From assembly GCF_024362695.1 (NCBI RefSeq), contig NW_026063253.1:310001-374000 (forward strand): a stretch of DNA of 64,000 nucleotides, in the 5' to 3' direction. This document shows positions 1 through 11,343 of the stretch, one piece after another. Origin of the DNA: Pectinophora gossypiella (taxonomy: Eukaryota > Arthropoda > Insecta > Lepidoptera > Gelechiidae). The position numbers and the translations under genes are program-made. The number at the start of each line of letters is the position of its first letter. Positions within the stretch are counted from its first letter, which is position 1. A model generated the notes under the pieces. It worked only from the letters and a program-made list of their open reading frames with translations. It was not told the origin of the DNA and made no database searches.

Positions 1-62
1 CATGAGCCATGGCAGGGTTGATGAGGTTGATAATCCAACTCACAACTCGCATGATAGAAGGA
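1..62 (+). mobile_element. SINE-B, 3' end only (cut by window edge)
   Basis: Matches the 3' third of the SINE-B family in this window: ATGAGCCATG, then GGGTTGATGAGGTTG, then the CACAACTC...GATAGAAG end. The head and core lie before base 1. Confidence 0.75.
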
Positions 63-84
63 GACTAAAAACTTGACTCAACCA

Positions 85-190
85 TCAAAGACTGCATTAC
101 GGGTCACCTCACACGCAGCTCGGTGAAGTTTGGGTAGTTAGTTCATCTTACTTACCTAGTTGTAGTGCGCTTTGTGATGTATGTTATGTT
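85..190 (+). repeat. Repeat family F, diverged copy
   Basis: Contains the family-F block AGCTCGGTGAAGTTTGGGTA followed by TTCATCTTAC. Better copies lie near 3,830, 33,430, 33,975 and 41,345. The family looks like the 3' end of a LINE; no open frame survives. Confidence 0.5.
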
Positions 191-1500
191 ACGTCAAAGC
201 ATAAACCAAGTAATTCTCCACCCCATTTCCAATACGCTGTTAAATTTTCACGCGTGCCATAGTCGTTGTCACATTCATTTCGGAAGCGCGAAGTTTCAGC
301 CATTAGCCGATTAGTTACGGAGTTGCCACCAAGAAACTTATGTATTGTGTCATTACCAAACTTATATGAACACGGAAACACCCTAAAATCACCCTTCAGA
401 TCAATAATTAAGGTTCGGGGGAGTCGTGTAAGTAAGTTGGTGGGAAACTTAGAACAATAACTGAGACAGGTGGGTCTATACACCATAGTGTTAAGAGGTG
501 GTGGGAAGATTACTTACCCTCTTTTTGGTGATTAAAATTGGGTGGTGTGCACGAGTAACGCTGTGCCATAGATGATAAATCGATTTAGTAGGCTTTCGCT
601 AAGAAGCTTACGTGATTTAACCATTTAATGGGCGTACTTAGTTAATTTGTACAGCGTCAGTTACCATCAGGTGGGATTATAATCTCATGAAACAGTAACG
701 GCTAAAATAAAATACGTACAATACAATGCACATTACAAACTATTTATTGCATTTAAACAAACATTAAAATATACTTAAATCTCACCCGTATAAGCCTACT
801 TACTTTTTGTGCCTGTCAGACTCATAATGACTATATAATCAGACAAACATACACATTATAAAAACTCTATTTATTACTCTATTTATTTTTTATCTATAGT
901 AAGGGTAGGCAGAGACTGGATCTCCCCTTGCTTTGGATGTATTCTAACTATTCCTTTGATCAAAATCTTCGTAACTACCTAAATTCCGTTATTTAGGATA
1001 ATGTTATGTTCATGGTTTGTTATGAATCAAGTTCCTTTTGAATCAAAACGTTTCGACGACATGTTGACCTATCAAATATTCAAAGTCTACAAAACATAGA
1101 AGCTGATAGCTTATAATCTGACCTAATAATGTAAACCTCAGCTAGCCTGTGGACATTAGAGAAATAATGGTTTTCAAAATAGTTAGCGTTATAGCGTATT
1201 ATTGTGGCTACTGTTATCGTTTTACTCTTTGCTACCACAGTGTAGAAAACTCCTTTTTAGTTTGGATTAAAAAGCTCCAGTATGTAAAATGTTGATAGAG
1301 GAAAAATTCTCACAGTTCGATGGGTATTTAATACGTTGCGAAAACCACAACGCATTCGTTTTTACGAGAGGCCGTTGCCCAGTGGAACTGTTATTACAGA
1401 CGTACTTGAATTGCCACTGTTTACTCAGTGTGGTCTGTGAATAGACGAATTTACTTTGCAGTTAGTTCTCAGGAGCATGAATGGAAGACGTTTGACAGGT
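191..1500. other. No gene seen
   Basis: AT-rich sequence with stops in all frames. A short piece near 900-930 (GTAGGCAGAGACT) resembles the LINE-derived family E. I see no splice-bounded coding exon, RNA gene or clear element boundary. Confidence 0.6.
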
Positions 1501-1522
1501 TACAGTTGTACTGTGTTCAACA

Positions 1523-1919
1523 AATCAAATCAAATTAAATATACTTTATTGCACAGAACTAAATTACTACAATCAGACATAACACATACATAACATAAAC
1601 TGCCTATATACGTCCCACTGCTGGGCACAAGCCTCCCCTCAATCAACCGGAGGGGGTACGGAGCATACTTCACCATGCTGCTCCAATGCGGGTTGGTAGA
1701 GGTGTTTTTACGGCTAATAGCCGGGACCAACGGCTTAACGTGCCCTCCGAAGCACGGAATCGTTTTACTTTTTCGCACAATCAGGTGATTCAAGCCTGAA
1801 AAGTCCTTACCAAACAAAGGACAGTCTCACAAAGTGATTTCGACAATGTCCCCATCGGGAATCGAACCCGGACCTCCAGATCGTAAGCGTAACGCTCTAA
1901 CCACTAGACCACGGAGGCT
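1523..1919 (-). mobile_element. SINE-A, full length, tRNA-derived
   Basis: Read on the minus strand it starts with a tRNA-like head: an A-box-like TGGTCTAGTGGTTAGAGCG and a B box GGGTTCGATTCC near 1,857-1,870. The shared SINE core follows (GGCACGTTAAGCCGTTGG, about 1,725-1,745), then a tail CCCAGCAGTGGGACGTATAT. Beyond the tail a segment to 1,523 carries TGTGCAATAAAGTATAT, typical of a LINE 3' end. TGTTCAACA occurs at 1,514-1,522 and 1,919-1,927, consistent with a target-site duplication. Confidence 0.8.
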
Positions 1920-2104
1920 GTTCAACACATGAATACAGTACAACACAGTAGTAGTGTTCATGTGTTATGTCTGATTGTTAAAATGAAGTTTTGCGCAATA
2001 AAGTGTATTTCTTTCTCCCTCTCTCCCTTGCATTATTCCCACATTTGAAATGATTAAAATAAAGAAAGTTTTTCTTTACATTCTTCAGCTCGCCTGGAAG
2101 GAAC

Positions 2105-2232
2105 CTCATACATAAGATCACGCCTATATTGCGTCGAGGGTAGTCATAGACCACGGAATTCCACTTACTGCGATACTGACACACCACTTTCGTCTTCTCG
2201 TTTCTCATCAAAGACTCCATGCATAAAACTTC
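2105..2232 (-). mobile_element. LINE remnant, ORF2 C-terminus (family E)
   Basis: The minus strand encodes a short piece with RSKWNSVVYDYPRRN. Four other fragments in the window (8,063; 16,607; 32,399; 37,395) share it. The family's fullest version reads STLNRRACIKRLM...RSKWNS(V/I)V, as at the C-terminus of an insect LINE reverse-transcriptase protein. Heavily truncated. Confidence 0.6.
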
Positions 2233-2693
2233 TGCTCTCTGCAATATTAAATTCTGACATTAATAAGTAAAAACATCAGTTCATGCCTAGCGTACAATTA
2301 CTTTTCACTGATGAGCTATAAGTACTATAAAATTATGTAAAGGTAATTTGTTATGGCCATTAATTATGCAGATGGTAGCAACTTTCCGAAGCGCAAAAAT
2401 TGGTATTATCCGGTATTTTCCCAAATGGCACCCGACAACAGTGGAAATATATTAATTATTGAATGTTAACGAACACATGGACACCTTCAGCAGATCGTGT
2501 GTCTTTTTTTAGAATTGCGTATCCAAAGGTTCAAAATCCATGGTCTGTCTATCCGTCTGTCACCGGACTGTATCTTAAGTACCGCTATAGCTAGACTATT
2601 GATTAAAATTATGTATTTCTTTTACCGCTATAACAACAAATACTAAAAACAAAATAAAATAAACACTTAGAGGAGCTCTCATACAACAGACGC
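2233..2693. other. No gene seen
   Basis: AT-rich. A stretch near 2,535-2,580 (TCTGTCTATCCGTCTGTC) resembles the TCTG-rich part of lepidopteran Helitrons, but no ends are visible. Confidence 0.5.
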
Positions 2694-2890
2694 GTTTTTT
2701 TTTCCCGTTTTGCTCGATATCATTTTAAATAATATAGGCTCGCGTTTGACCACAATCTCGCCTCATGCTAAGTGGCGATGTAGTCTAAGATGGATCACGC
2801 TTACCTAGCAAATGCCTATTCACTCTAGCCTTGAATTATTTATAACGAGTTGGAAAAATTGATGACGGCAGACAGTTCCAGTCTTTTGCT
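2694..2890 (+). repeat. Repeat family L (LINE-like fragment)
   Basis: Poly-T, then AATATAGGCTCGCGTTTGACC, then AAGTGGCGATGTAGTC and CTTACCTAGCAAATGCCTAT. A second copy is at 39,106-39,226. It looks like a widely dispersed LINE 3' region; no coding frame is intact. Confidence 0.55.
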
Positions 2891-2929
2891 GTTTGAATCA
2901 AAAAGGAAGAGGCAAAACGTTTAGTGAAA

Positions 2930-3235
2930 TGAAATGAAAATGAAAATATTGTTTATTGTATCCGATATAGGGCTTAATTAGGTACATTCATTTAATTATA
3001 AATACAGAGATATATTCAAACTTAGACCCAAATAAATCCATCTCTTAAAAACTGAGCAGAGGTCCCCAAACTAGGTAGAGCCTGTATCTTGGGGAACCAA
3101 ATTACAATTAGGTTGCTGAGTTTGTACGAATAAGGTATGCTAAAATTTAGGTTTACAAAGTTTCCCAAAGTTATCACAAAAATTAATATATAACTTATAT
3201 TAGCCAAATTAACTTAAATTAGTCAAAACTGCAAA
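2930..3235 (-). mobile_element. LINE 3' end, reverse orientation
   Basis: Begins with GAAATGAAATGAAAATGAAA and TTGTTTATTGTATCCGA, which on the minus strand is a polyadenylation-like AT-rich 3' end. Sequence to about 3,235 reads as a decayed LINE 3' UTR without an intact protein. Confidence 0.45.
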
Positions 3236-3462
3236 TATTACAATGAGGTAAGGCATTGTGTAAATAAGAATTTCGTGGTGTTACGATGAGTAGTGTATCA
3301 TCAAAAGGGTAGTAGGGCCTCCGTTTGATCATAATTCAGGTCAGAAAGATATTTGGAACCTAAGATCAACCTAATGCCTGCCGGTATAAGTCTGAAATTA
3401 ACTATCACTGAAGGACGATTTGGGCTTTGACAACTATCATTTGGCAATTCGTAATAGGTAAT

Positions 3463-3713
3463 TAGGTCCAGTGCTTAGAGCGTTAGATCCACGATTTGGA
3501 GGTCCGGGTTCGATTCTCGATGGGGACATTGTCGAAATCACTTTGAGAAACTGTTCTTTATTTGGTAAGGACTTTGCAGGCTTGAATAACCTGATTGTCC
3601 GAGAAAGTAAGATGATTCTGTGCTTTGGAAGCCATGGTAAACCGTTAGTCTCGAGCTACTAGCCCAAACACTTGAGCCCAGCAGTGGGACGTATATAGGC
3701 TGTTGATGATGAT
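3463..3713 (+). mobile_element. SINE-A, diverged
   Basis: The head has lost its first bases but keeps GCTTAGAGCGTTAGATCC and the B box GGGTTCGATTC (about 3,506). The body is AAATCACTTTGAGAAACTG...GGTAAGGACTTTGCAGGC. The tail is CCCAGCAGTGGGACGTATAT with a (GATGAT) end, shared with RTE-type LINEs. The core is more mutated than in other copies. Confidence 0.75.
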
Positions 3714-3769
3714 GTTGACGATAAGCAGTAAGTTGGTTAGTCTTTTGTAACATTTTTTTGAACTCCGAT

Positions 3770-3965
3770 ACCGAACTTGCACCAGTCTTAAGTGCAGTTT
3801 TTGCTAACTCAATTGGCTCGATCATTATAGACGGCGATACGGCTCACCACCTACCACGTTGCTCTAACAGGAAGCTCGGTGAGGTGTGGGTACTTATTTA
3901 TCTTGCGATAGATGTAACCCACCCCAATGGGGATATACTCGTGAGTACGTTGTGTTACGTCGCAG
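3770..3965 (+). repeat. Repeat family F copy
   Basis: Contains GACGGCGATACGGCTCACC, CTAACAGGAAGCTCGGTGAG, GTGTGGGTACTTATTTATC and CCCAATGGGGATATACTCG. A frame stays open through it to 4,243, but sister copies are not open, so I do not call a protein. Confidence 0.6.
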
Positions 3966-5006
3966 ACAGACTGCAATTTCGGTCGTTGAACAAATGTTTC
4001 GCTGGTAGTTTGGATCGGAAAAATTGGAAAAGTTGCAAGGTTAATCGCCGTGAAAGTATTCTCATGGCTCAGAGTGTCTTAGGATGGAAGACGAGTAGTT
4101 TTAGTTTCGACAGAAAGCAAATGGTTGAAATAATTCTAGTGGATATGCATGAAGAACGTTTTTTAACTACGAGTATTTTCAAATGTCAAATGCCTGTTGA
4201 AATTCAAATATTATGTCGACTTAGTTTGAAAAACATGATGTGAATATCAATTATCTTATGTGCTTCCTGTAATACTCAAATTGATCAACTATGTGGTAAG
4301 TTTACCTACAATATTAGGATAGGAAGGTGAAGCCTTTATTTACTTTTATTTTACATGACGACACGTAAGAAGTGTCAATACAATTGAACACATAGAAATA
4401 CCATAACTAGAATCACGCTTGCATTCCTGAACGAAGCGGTATTAGTACACTCTTGTCCCATGTAATAGGGGGGAGCCCTTTGTCATTAACCGGGCACAAA
4501 TCCTATGAACCACGTGATATTAATCACAATAATCTATTTTTATAAAAAAAAAACTTTAAGCCCCTATCCAAAACGTTAACCCCAACAGGGCAATGATGAG
4601 CTCAGACAAGCTCTCTGTCGCCGGATTAATGAATTCCATCAGCATACTCCCCCGAGTGTCACGTGCCTGCTTTCACACGAATACTATATACATGGACACG
4701 TTTTCATTTGGAACAAATTAAATTAACGAGAGCCACGCTCCGGCGGTGGCATGGCTCGGCTGCGGTGGGTTACCAGTTCCCACTGCGCGGTCCAATTCTG
4801 TAAATCAAGTCCCATGATGCAGGCATCACATTTAAGTCTGAGACGCGAGGCCTCGAATAAAGAAACTCTTCGATTAAGTATATTAATAACTCGAATTATT
4901 TCCAGAATAAAAACCCGTACGTGTTGATGTGAATTGAATATCCTGAGGAAGTGAGAGGGAACATGAAAATATGGATAATTTGCATCGTGTTCAGTAAGGC
5001 AACCAC
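3966..5006. other. No gene seen
   Basis: Open stretches exist but show no recognisable domain, no splice-bounded exon and no sister-copy conservation. Near 4,440-4,520 are short GC-richer pieces without an interpretable feature. Confidence 0.5.
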
Positions 5007-5318
5007 CTTCTATCGTGTGGGTTGATGAGGTTGGTAATCCACCTAGTGTCAGGGTTATTATTGAGCCGCCAAAGGACCCTGACATGGCTCATGTAACGAC
5101 TACGTAGGTACTAACGTCAGTCAGTAGTAACCGGGACCAATGGCTTAACGTGCCTTCCAAAGTACGGATCAACTTACTTTCGGACAATCGGGTGATCAGC
5201 CTGTAATGTCCTCACCAAACTAGGGATCACAAAGTAATTTTTGTGGTATATCCCTACCGGGATTCGAACCCGGGGCCTCCAGATCGTGAGCCCAACTCTC
5301 AACCACTGGACCACGGAA
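5007..5318 (-). mobile_element. SINE-B, near full length
   Basis: Minus-strand order: head GTGGTCCAGTGGTTGAGAG, B box GGGTTCGAATCC (about 5,258-5,270), the ACTTTGTGATCCCTAGTTTGG body, the shared core (about 5,130-5,160), the GTCAGGG...CCTGACATGG arm and the CACACGATAGAAGG end. The head end is slightly degraded. Confidence 0.85.
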
Positions 5319-7105
5319 TTCATCGCCAGAAACGATGATAACCAGAGAGGTTGACATTGTTACAAGATTCTCACCCACCAGTTAGTGGAGTTTTCTTTGC
5401 GCAATTAGACTGTCAGGTCCATTACACGTGCTGTTGCAAGGTGTTGCGCGTTGTTGTGGCTGTGTAAGCCAACCTACCACCTTCCAGAAGTCTCCTGGGG
5501 TGTGACAAACTTTGTTCAGCGAACCTTAATACCACATCATCATCAAGCTTTTTAAGAAAGAGCTATTCTAAGAGCAAGGTCTAGTCAGATGTGCTATCTA
5601 TGTCGATTTGGTCAGTTCTTTTAAAACTATTCGCACACGCTTTTGTCGATTAAAGACAGGTAATAACACGTAACATAACATAGCAACACGCGTGTATCTC
5701 CGAAGAGGAAGACAGAGGTGTATAGCATAATATAGAAGTACATATCCTCCTTGACAGCTATGCCAAAGAGATAATGCCATCCACCATAAAATGGTCATAT
5801 ATATTATAATACTCATACATAAAATACTCAATTTTGGAATAGAAGAAGAATATTAGCTACAAAATATTAGCCTTGAGATATTCTGCATTATTAAGGTAGA
5901 AATTTTTCAATATAAAAGCCACAAAGTCACTCCGAAACTCCAAAAGGAAAATAGCGTTATAAACTTCTTTATCAGCAGCATCTAATAACAACTTTAATTC
6001 TGTGGCTGACTTTGATCGAGCATTTCACCGTCCTTGGCTTAAATTGTTACCTGCCAGGTATATTCAAATACTGAATAGACCCGGCACTAATTTGTTTGCG
6101 AACATTAACTGCAATTTGAATCTCATTTTGGCTTCGTTTGTTCAGCTCTTCACCTTTCATAGTGACAATGAAATCGATTTCGAAGCGTCTCCTCTACTCA
6201 ATAGGGCCGATAAAATTCATGCATTGCTAATTGTTCGCTTTGACAACACAACATAAACGAAATAAGTTATGAGGTATTTGCTGAGGGACGATATTGCGAC
6301 GAGATGATTTGGGATTCATGAAATCATTAATACCGAAGTATGTTCACGTGAGTGATGTCGCAAATGTTTACAGTTTAATTAACCGATAACTTTTCTGGTT
6401 TCAGTTACGTTGAGGTTTCTAATATATCTAATATATAACGTTCCAATGTCTAATTTTGCATGCAATGCTATTCAAATTAACACATGAATGCAAATAAACA
6501 TTTTTATTAGTTTCTTTTTGTAATAATTACAACTTTAGGTATATATCAATAAGTAATGTAATTTTTTGCTTAAATTCACGTTCAATAAAATACCACGTCA
6601 CAAAGTAAATAACCTGACGTGTCGTCCCAATATCGCTGCCCAAAATAATCCCTTAAGTCTGGACTGAAAATGTTTTACAATTCAATTGAGCGTCGCATCT
6701 GTTAATTGGGACTGTTTTAATGAATACCAATCGGCCGTGTAAAGGACGAATGCCATGCTCATTATAATAGTTTAGACAAGTTAATTGTATCGAAACGATG
6801 TCCAAATTGGTACACAACTAGAATTAATTAATATCGGATGAACCTGTTTCTAAATTGGACAGCGAATTTCGGTATAAACGTGTTTTCATTCGATCGTTTT
6901 CGTGACGTTTTCATTATTAGATCGGAATTACTGTGGATGGATAACATAACCGGTAATTATTAGTAAACAGATTTGCGATTTGATCAGTATTTATCAGTGA
7001 AACGATTATTTTTAAAGTGCCAATATTTAAATAAATTAGAATGTTCGATTTTAAATTTCGTTGCATTGAACTGACCCACTAGGGTCGATTAATTCTTTCA
7101 AATAT
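5319..7105. other. No gene seen; minor repeat debris
   Basis: At 5,685-5,740 there is a family-J fragment (AACACGCGTGTATCTCCGAAG), related to copies near 18,900, 35,930 and 58,440. The remainder is AT-rich with no domain, intron boundary or RNA structure I can support. Confidence 0.5.
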
Positions 7106-7109
7106 TTTT

Positions 7110-7345
7110 CCTCTCAGACGTCGCCCTGAGCCGAGGTTCGCGCCCAACTGGGCACCCTCAGGCCTGTTGTCTTAAAACGTTGTATCGGGTGAGAGCCTAC
7201 AGCGCTCCCCATTTGTCCGGCCGAGTAGTTAATGCCACCTGCGGCAAATCTACTACTACTATAAGTCACGTCAAAATAAAACTTCAAGAAGTATATAACA
7301 GAATGACAATGAACAGTCAATAAATTTGACGTGACGGCATGAAAT
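7110..7345 (-). repeat. Interspersed repeat with a GC-rich end
   Basis: Contains CCGGCCGAGTAGTTAATGCC and ...GGCAAATCTACTAC, reappearing in inverted and diverged form near 35,165-35,230 (GCAGATAGCG...CTTGGCCGAG). It also holds AGAAGTATATAACAGAATG, which recurs at the centre of the fold-back element near 15,757. Class unknown. Confidence 0.45.
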
Positions 7346-7741
7346 ATTTTAACCGTATAATTCCGAAATGACCTTGAACATGACACCCCTATCGAAACAA
7401 AATTGGTGGGTCAAAACAAAAGAAAATTCCACGACGAAATTAGCAAAAGGGTGGGATTATGAGTGTATCTTCAAATCACTCGCAATGAGAGAGGAGATTA
7501 GTAGCAATTCGCACCTCGGTCGCTATCGTCGGTTCTCTAATGAGAAAAATAATGGGGGCCTTCAGAGGGCCTTTATCTGTGCCCCAGTGAGGCCCAATTG
7601 AGGCCTTAAGTGTCTGACGTTATCTCAGAGCGCAGACCGACGTGTTAATGAGTATTTTTTCTATTATTTCTGTGAAGATAAATTAATTTTGTTTGGTAGT
7701 CAGTTTTGGTTTTTTATATATTTGTCTGCTTAGCAAAAAAA

Positions 7742-8034
7742 TGTCATCACCTTCCTAACATTATCCCGTTTTTCACAGGGTCCGCTTACCTAACCTGAAA
7801 ATTTGACAGGTCTGTTTTTTTACAGAAGCGACTGCCTGTCTGACCTTCCAACCCGCGAAGGGAAAACTATCCCAATACAGGTTAGGTCACATAATTTCTC
7901 GGGGATGATGTGTGAATCCAAACATGAATTCGAAAACAAATTCGACAGTTATTAGTTTAGGCCTGTGCTGGATTCGAACCTGTGACCTCAAAGTGAGAAC
8001 TAAGCATTCTACAAACTGGGCTAACATGGCTTAG
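7742..8034 (-). mobile_element. SINE-D, full length
   Basis: The minus-strand head lies at about 7,965-8,034, with B box GGTTCGAATCCAGC and an A-box-like GTTAGCCCAGTTTG. The body runs through CCTGTATTGGGATAG to ACAGGCAGTCGCTTCTG and the tail AAACGGGATAATGTTAGG. Other copies: 46,547-46,847, 18,660-18,790 (tail part), 37,301-37,360 (fragment). Confidence 0.75.
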
Positions 8035-8062
8035 CAGCAAAATGTAGTTACATACATATATA

Positions 8063-8208
8063 AACTCACGTCTATTTCTAATCGGGGTGAGCAGAGACTA
8101 TGGAATTCCATTTGCTTCGACCCTGACACACTTCTATTGCTTCCTCCGCGTCCATCAATCGTTTGATACACGCACGCCGGTTCAGAGTAGATCGTACTGA
8201 ATCTTTAT
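8063..8208 (-). mobile_element. LINE remnant, ORF2 C-terminus (family E)
   Basis: The minus strand translates without interruption through SVRSTLNRRACIKRLMD and GRSKWNSIVSAHP and then stops. This is the best preserved family-E copy and matches the coding piece flanking the retroelement at 32,399-32,545. It is a 5'-truncated LINE. Confidence 0.65.
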
Positions 8209-8439
8209 GTGAATTGAAAAAAATGTTTTTAAACGATAAGCTTGCAAAAGCCCAATCAGTTTCTTGCAAAGTAATAAATTAACTGGTTGCACTTAAGACC
8301 TCTTTGTTACATGTTGTTTCGGTAAAAGACCAAAAACACCTACTTACAAAAACATAAATTTTATAATTATGACAACCGATAGTTCATAATTTCAGCACTG
8401 TTTACAAATAATTCGCTGGGCTCAGTGACTGAACTTTTG

Positions 8440-8730
8440 CTCTTTTATTGTGCTTAATATAGGCCTTTACCTAGTAATTTTTAAAAAAAATATTAAATAA
8501 TTTTGTGAATGTTCGTTTGGCCGAGTGATCTTTAACCATTTAAGTTTATTAAGTGTTGTTTTAATCTTTTTAAAATTTATTTCTCTGTTGTTTATTTTAT
8601 GTAGATTGTCGTCCTTTGTAGCGTTAATAAAGTAGCATGTTGTGTTTGCCTATAATTGGACGAGCACTAGTCCAGTATTTGTAAATAGGTTAAGTTACAT
8701 GTAAAAGTGTTTTTGTCTGTTGGCAAACCT

Positions 8731-8760
<30 letters not shown>
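8440..8760 (+). mobile_element. LINE 3' UTR with (AATA)n tail
   Basis: AT-rich 3' untranslated sequence ending GGCAAACCTAATAAAATAAA and repeated AATA, the end expected of a target-primed LINE insertion. No ORF2 remains upstream. Confidence 0.6.
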
Positions 8761-8761
<1 letters not shown>

Positions 8762-8813
8762 TAGGTATATTTTTTTTCGATATTACTCACTTGAATTCAC
8801 TCACTCACTTTGC

Positions 8814-8912
8814 CGCTGGATGCGGGCAGCGCAGGACCGATCGTCGTGGAGATCCTTGGGGGAGGCCTATGCCCAGCAGTGGGCGTCGTACGGCTGATGA
8901 TGATGATGAATT
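8814..8912 (+). mobile_element. RTE-type LINE, ORF2 C-terminus
   Basis: From 8,814 the frame reads RWMRAAQDRSSWRSLGEAYA, then QQWASYG, and stops at 8,895-8,897. The W-x-x-x-A-Q-D-R-x-x-W-R-S-L-G-E-A-Y pattern is that of RTE-clade reverse-transcriptase C-termini. The stop runs straight into a (GATGAT)n tail. The CCCAGCAGTGGG within this coding end is the same sequence found at the 3' ends of SINE-A and SINE-C. Confidence 0.75.
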
Positions 8913-9078
8913 ACACCACTGCAATCCTTGTAATGTAAGCTTTAGAATGATATAGTTTTATTTACAGATCGGTAACTTTAAACCACAATTATTGAATTAA
9001 ATACACGGAGCAATTTGACGCGATGTTGCTTATACAAACATTAGACAATTAGGAATGTCGTTTAATATCGACGTTCAA

Positions 9079-9367
9079 CTTCTTCTATCGTGTGGGTTGT
9101 GAGATGGATTATTAACCTCATCAACCCTGGTGTCAGGGTTACTATTGAGTCACCAAAGGCCCCTGATATGACTCATGTAACAACTACGTGCTTACATCAG
9201 TAAGTAGTAACCGGGACCAACGGCTTAACGTGTCTTCCGAATCACGGATCGTCTCACTTTCGAACAAGGTAATCAGCCTGTAATGTCCTGACCAAACTAG
9301 GGATCACAAAGTGATTTTTGTGATATGTCCCCACCGGGATTCGAACCCGAGACCTCCGGATCGTGAT
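9079..9367 (-). mobile_element. SINE-B, head truncated
   Basis: Tail, core and B-box region are present. The sequence breaks off after CCGGATCGTGA (9,357-9,367), so the A-box part of the tRNA head is missing. Confidence 0.85.
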
Positions 9368-9739
9368 GTTTAAAAAGTATGTTGGTAAGTTTGACTATTA
9401 AGTACCAGTGCGACCAACACAGATAAACGCTGACATTGTATGGATTCTTTTTTCACTCAACATGCTCGGATGCACAATGAAAATCGATTAAAAAATCTCG
9501 AGCATAGGTGTAAGCTGGTACGCTTTGCAGAATTTTACATATTGAATTTTAAAGAGCGAACGGGTGCATCTTGTGGCATTCTACTTGGTTTACTCTTCGG
9601 CTTTAGGATACTAGATTTTGCATTTTTATATTCAGTAAACTAACCGTGATGCACTGAATTAAGACACCAGTCAATGCTCATTTATAATGGCTAGAATTAC
9701 ACTGGACGCCTGAATTCCCAAAGCGGTCCTATTAAAAGA

Positions 9740-10310
9740 CCTAATCAGAAATCAGAATCATTTATTCAACGTAATTATCATGGATAAACTTGTTGAAGGT
9801 CAATGTAACATTTTTGAATTTACGTCATTTCGCAAGGTGTTATGGCTGAGGAGAAGAAATGACAAGAAACTGCAACAGCAACACATCTTTTAAATCAATG
9901 AGGGTACATTACAAGTTATTTAATAACTAGAGGAACACATTCAATACTTTTTAATTACAATAGTAATTACAATAGCTTTTTTACATAAAGTAAGCTTCAC
10001 GTGAGCTTTAAATTTATTCTGTGACAAATTTAAAATATTATCTGGTATTTTATTGTAAAAACGTATACATAACCCTAAAAAAGATGAATTTAATTTACTT
10101 AATCTAGAATTTTGAACAACAATTTTATTTTTATTCCTTGTATTGTAAGTACCTATGCCTTTCACAGTTTCTCGGAAGGAGAGATACATTTTTACGTACA
10201 TACATAATGTTTTCATAAATATATTAAGGCTTATTATAAGGCCGCCTATTGTGCTTATATTTTTATTCGTATGTTTATGTCCTTTGTATATGTCGTTGTG
10301 CAATAAAGTA
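9740..10310 (-). mobile_element. LINE (Jockey-like), C-terminus and 3' UTR
   Basis: The minus strand encodes TRNKNKIVV...RLSKLNSSFLGLCIRFYNKI and PDNILNLSQNKFKAHVK, typical of the last part of insect non-LTR reverse-transcriptase proteins. The 3' UTR follows down to about 9,740. A second, plus-strand copy with the same UTR is at 51,101-51,361. Truncated upstream. Confidence 0.7.
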
Positions 10311-10426
10311 TTATTGTTTGTATGATAAATCCACTCATCGCCAGTTATGTTTAATTACATGTATTGTCTATTGAGTCTAAGCCTTATGATCCAAAACATA
10401 AATTAAAATACATCAAAGTGGTTTAA

Positions 10427-10503
10427 AGTCTGAGTCGGGATTTGAACCCGCGATACTATGATGCAAGCCACGCGTTCTCCGAACAGGGCTATCACAGGTT
10501 ACG
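10427..10503 (-). mobile_element. tRNA-like SINE head (SINE-D type)
   Basis: The minus strand has GATAGCCCTGTTCGGAGAAC and a B box GGGTTCAAATCCCGACTC. No SINE body follows, so it is a fragment and not a functional tRNA gene. Confidence 0.55.
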
Positions 10504-10518
10504 GAGAGATAGGGGCAG

Positions 10519-10613
10519 AGCTGGTCATCAAAAATGGAGGGAGATTGCTCAGGACAGAAAGAGATGGAAAAGCAGCAACGGCTTTGCCCAGCAGTGCGAC
10601 AGGAAAGTGCGAC
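10519..10613 (+). mobile_element. RTE-type LINE C-terminus remnant
   Basis: The frame reads HQKWREIAQDRKRWKSS then FAQQCD, aligning by eye with the better copy at 8,814 (AQDR..W.S......QQ). Short and degraded. Confidence 0.55.
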
Positions 10614-11152
10614 TGGAAAACAAAGTATCCATCTTGAGACGAATATTAGAAATTAGTTTTATCTTTAAAAATTCGTACGAATTATATTTTACTGCAGGTC
10701 TATACATTTTTGAAAAAGTGATGCTGGTTTTGGAGAATCCGCATAAAATTCGTGTCAAAAATAAATTTTAGTATTTATCTAGTTCGATAGGAATTACAGA
10801 AAAAATACTGGTTATCCAAGACCAGAAACAAATATCCGTGTTGCCGAATATCGGGAGTAGAGTATGTAGTTTTTATCTTTAGAAATTCGTGGGAAATTAT
10901 TTATTTATTTAATAATTTATTGTAAACAGGATAACGCAAAAACACAATATGACAATATGAGGAGAGGAGAGGGCAGATAGCGTGTAAAAGCATACATAAT
11001 ATTAATGTATACATAATAATACACTAATCGCAATCTATACTTATAATAAATCTGTAGAGATGTCAATTCTGTACATTAAATATTTTTTCAAAATAACTAT
11101 CAGGGGGTGATAAGTGATCGATACTGATGCCAAAAATGCAATCAGTAAAATT

Positions 11153-11154
<2 letters not shown>

Positions 11155-11209
<55 letters not shown>
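11155..11209 (+). repeat. (TGTC)n microsatellite
   Basis: About 13 uninterrupted TCTG/TGTC units near the 5' end of the Helitron. The following GGACGGATTTTAATGAAACT is a common lepidopteran repeat block. Confidence 0.9.
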
Positions 11210-11343
11210 ATGTTCCTTATAGAAACAAAAACTACTGGACGGATTTTAATGAAACTTGGTACAATTATTCTTCACACTCCTGGGCAGGTAATAGTATACT
11301 TTTCATCACGCTACAATCAATAGGAGCAGAGTAGTGAAGGGAA

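Noticed and set aside
1855..1922. Minus-strand tRNA gene candidate
   Set aside because: It has A and B boxes but continues into a SINE body; the same holds for all SINE heads here.
3758..4243. 161-codon plus-strand open frame
   Set aside because: Its first half is repeat family F, whose sister copies are not open, and it has no domain or splice context.
10442..10771. 109-codon plus-strand frame
   Set aside because: A SINE head, an RTE LINE remnant and unrelated sequence happen to be open together.
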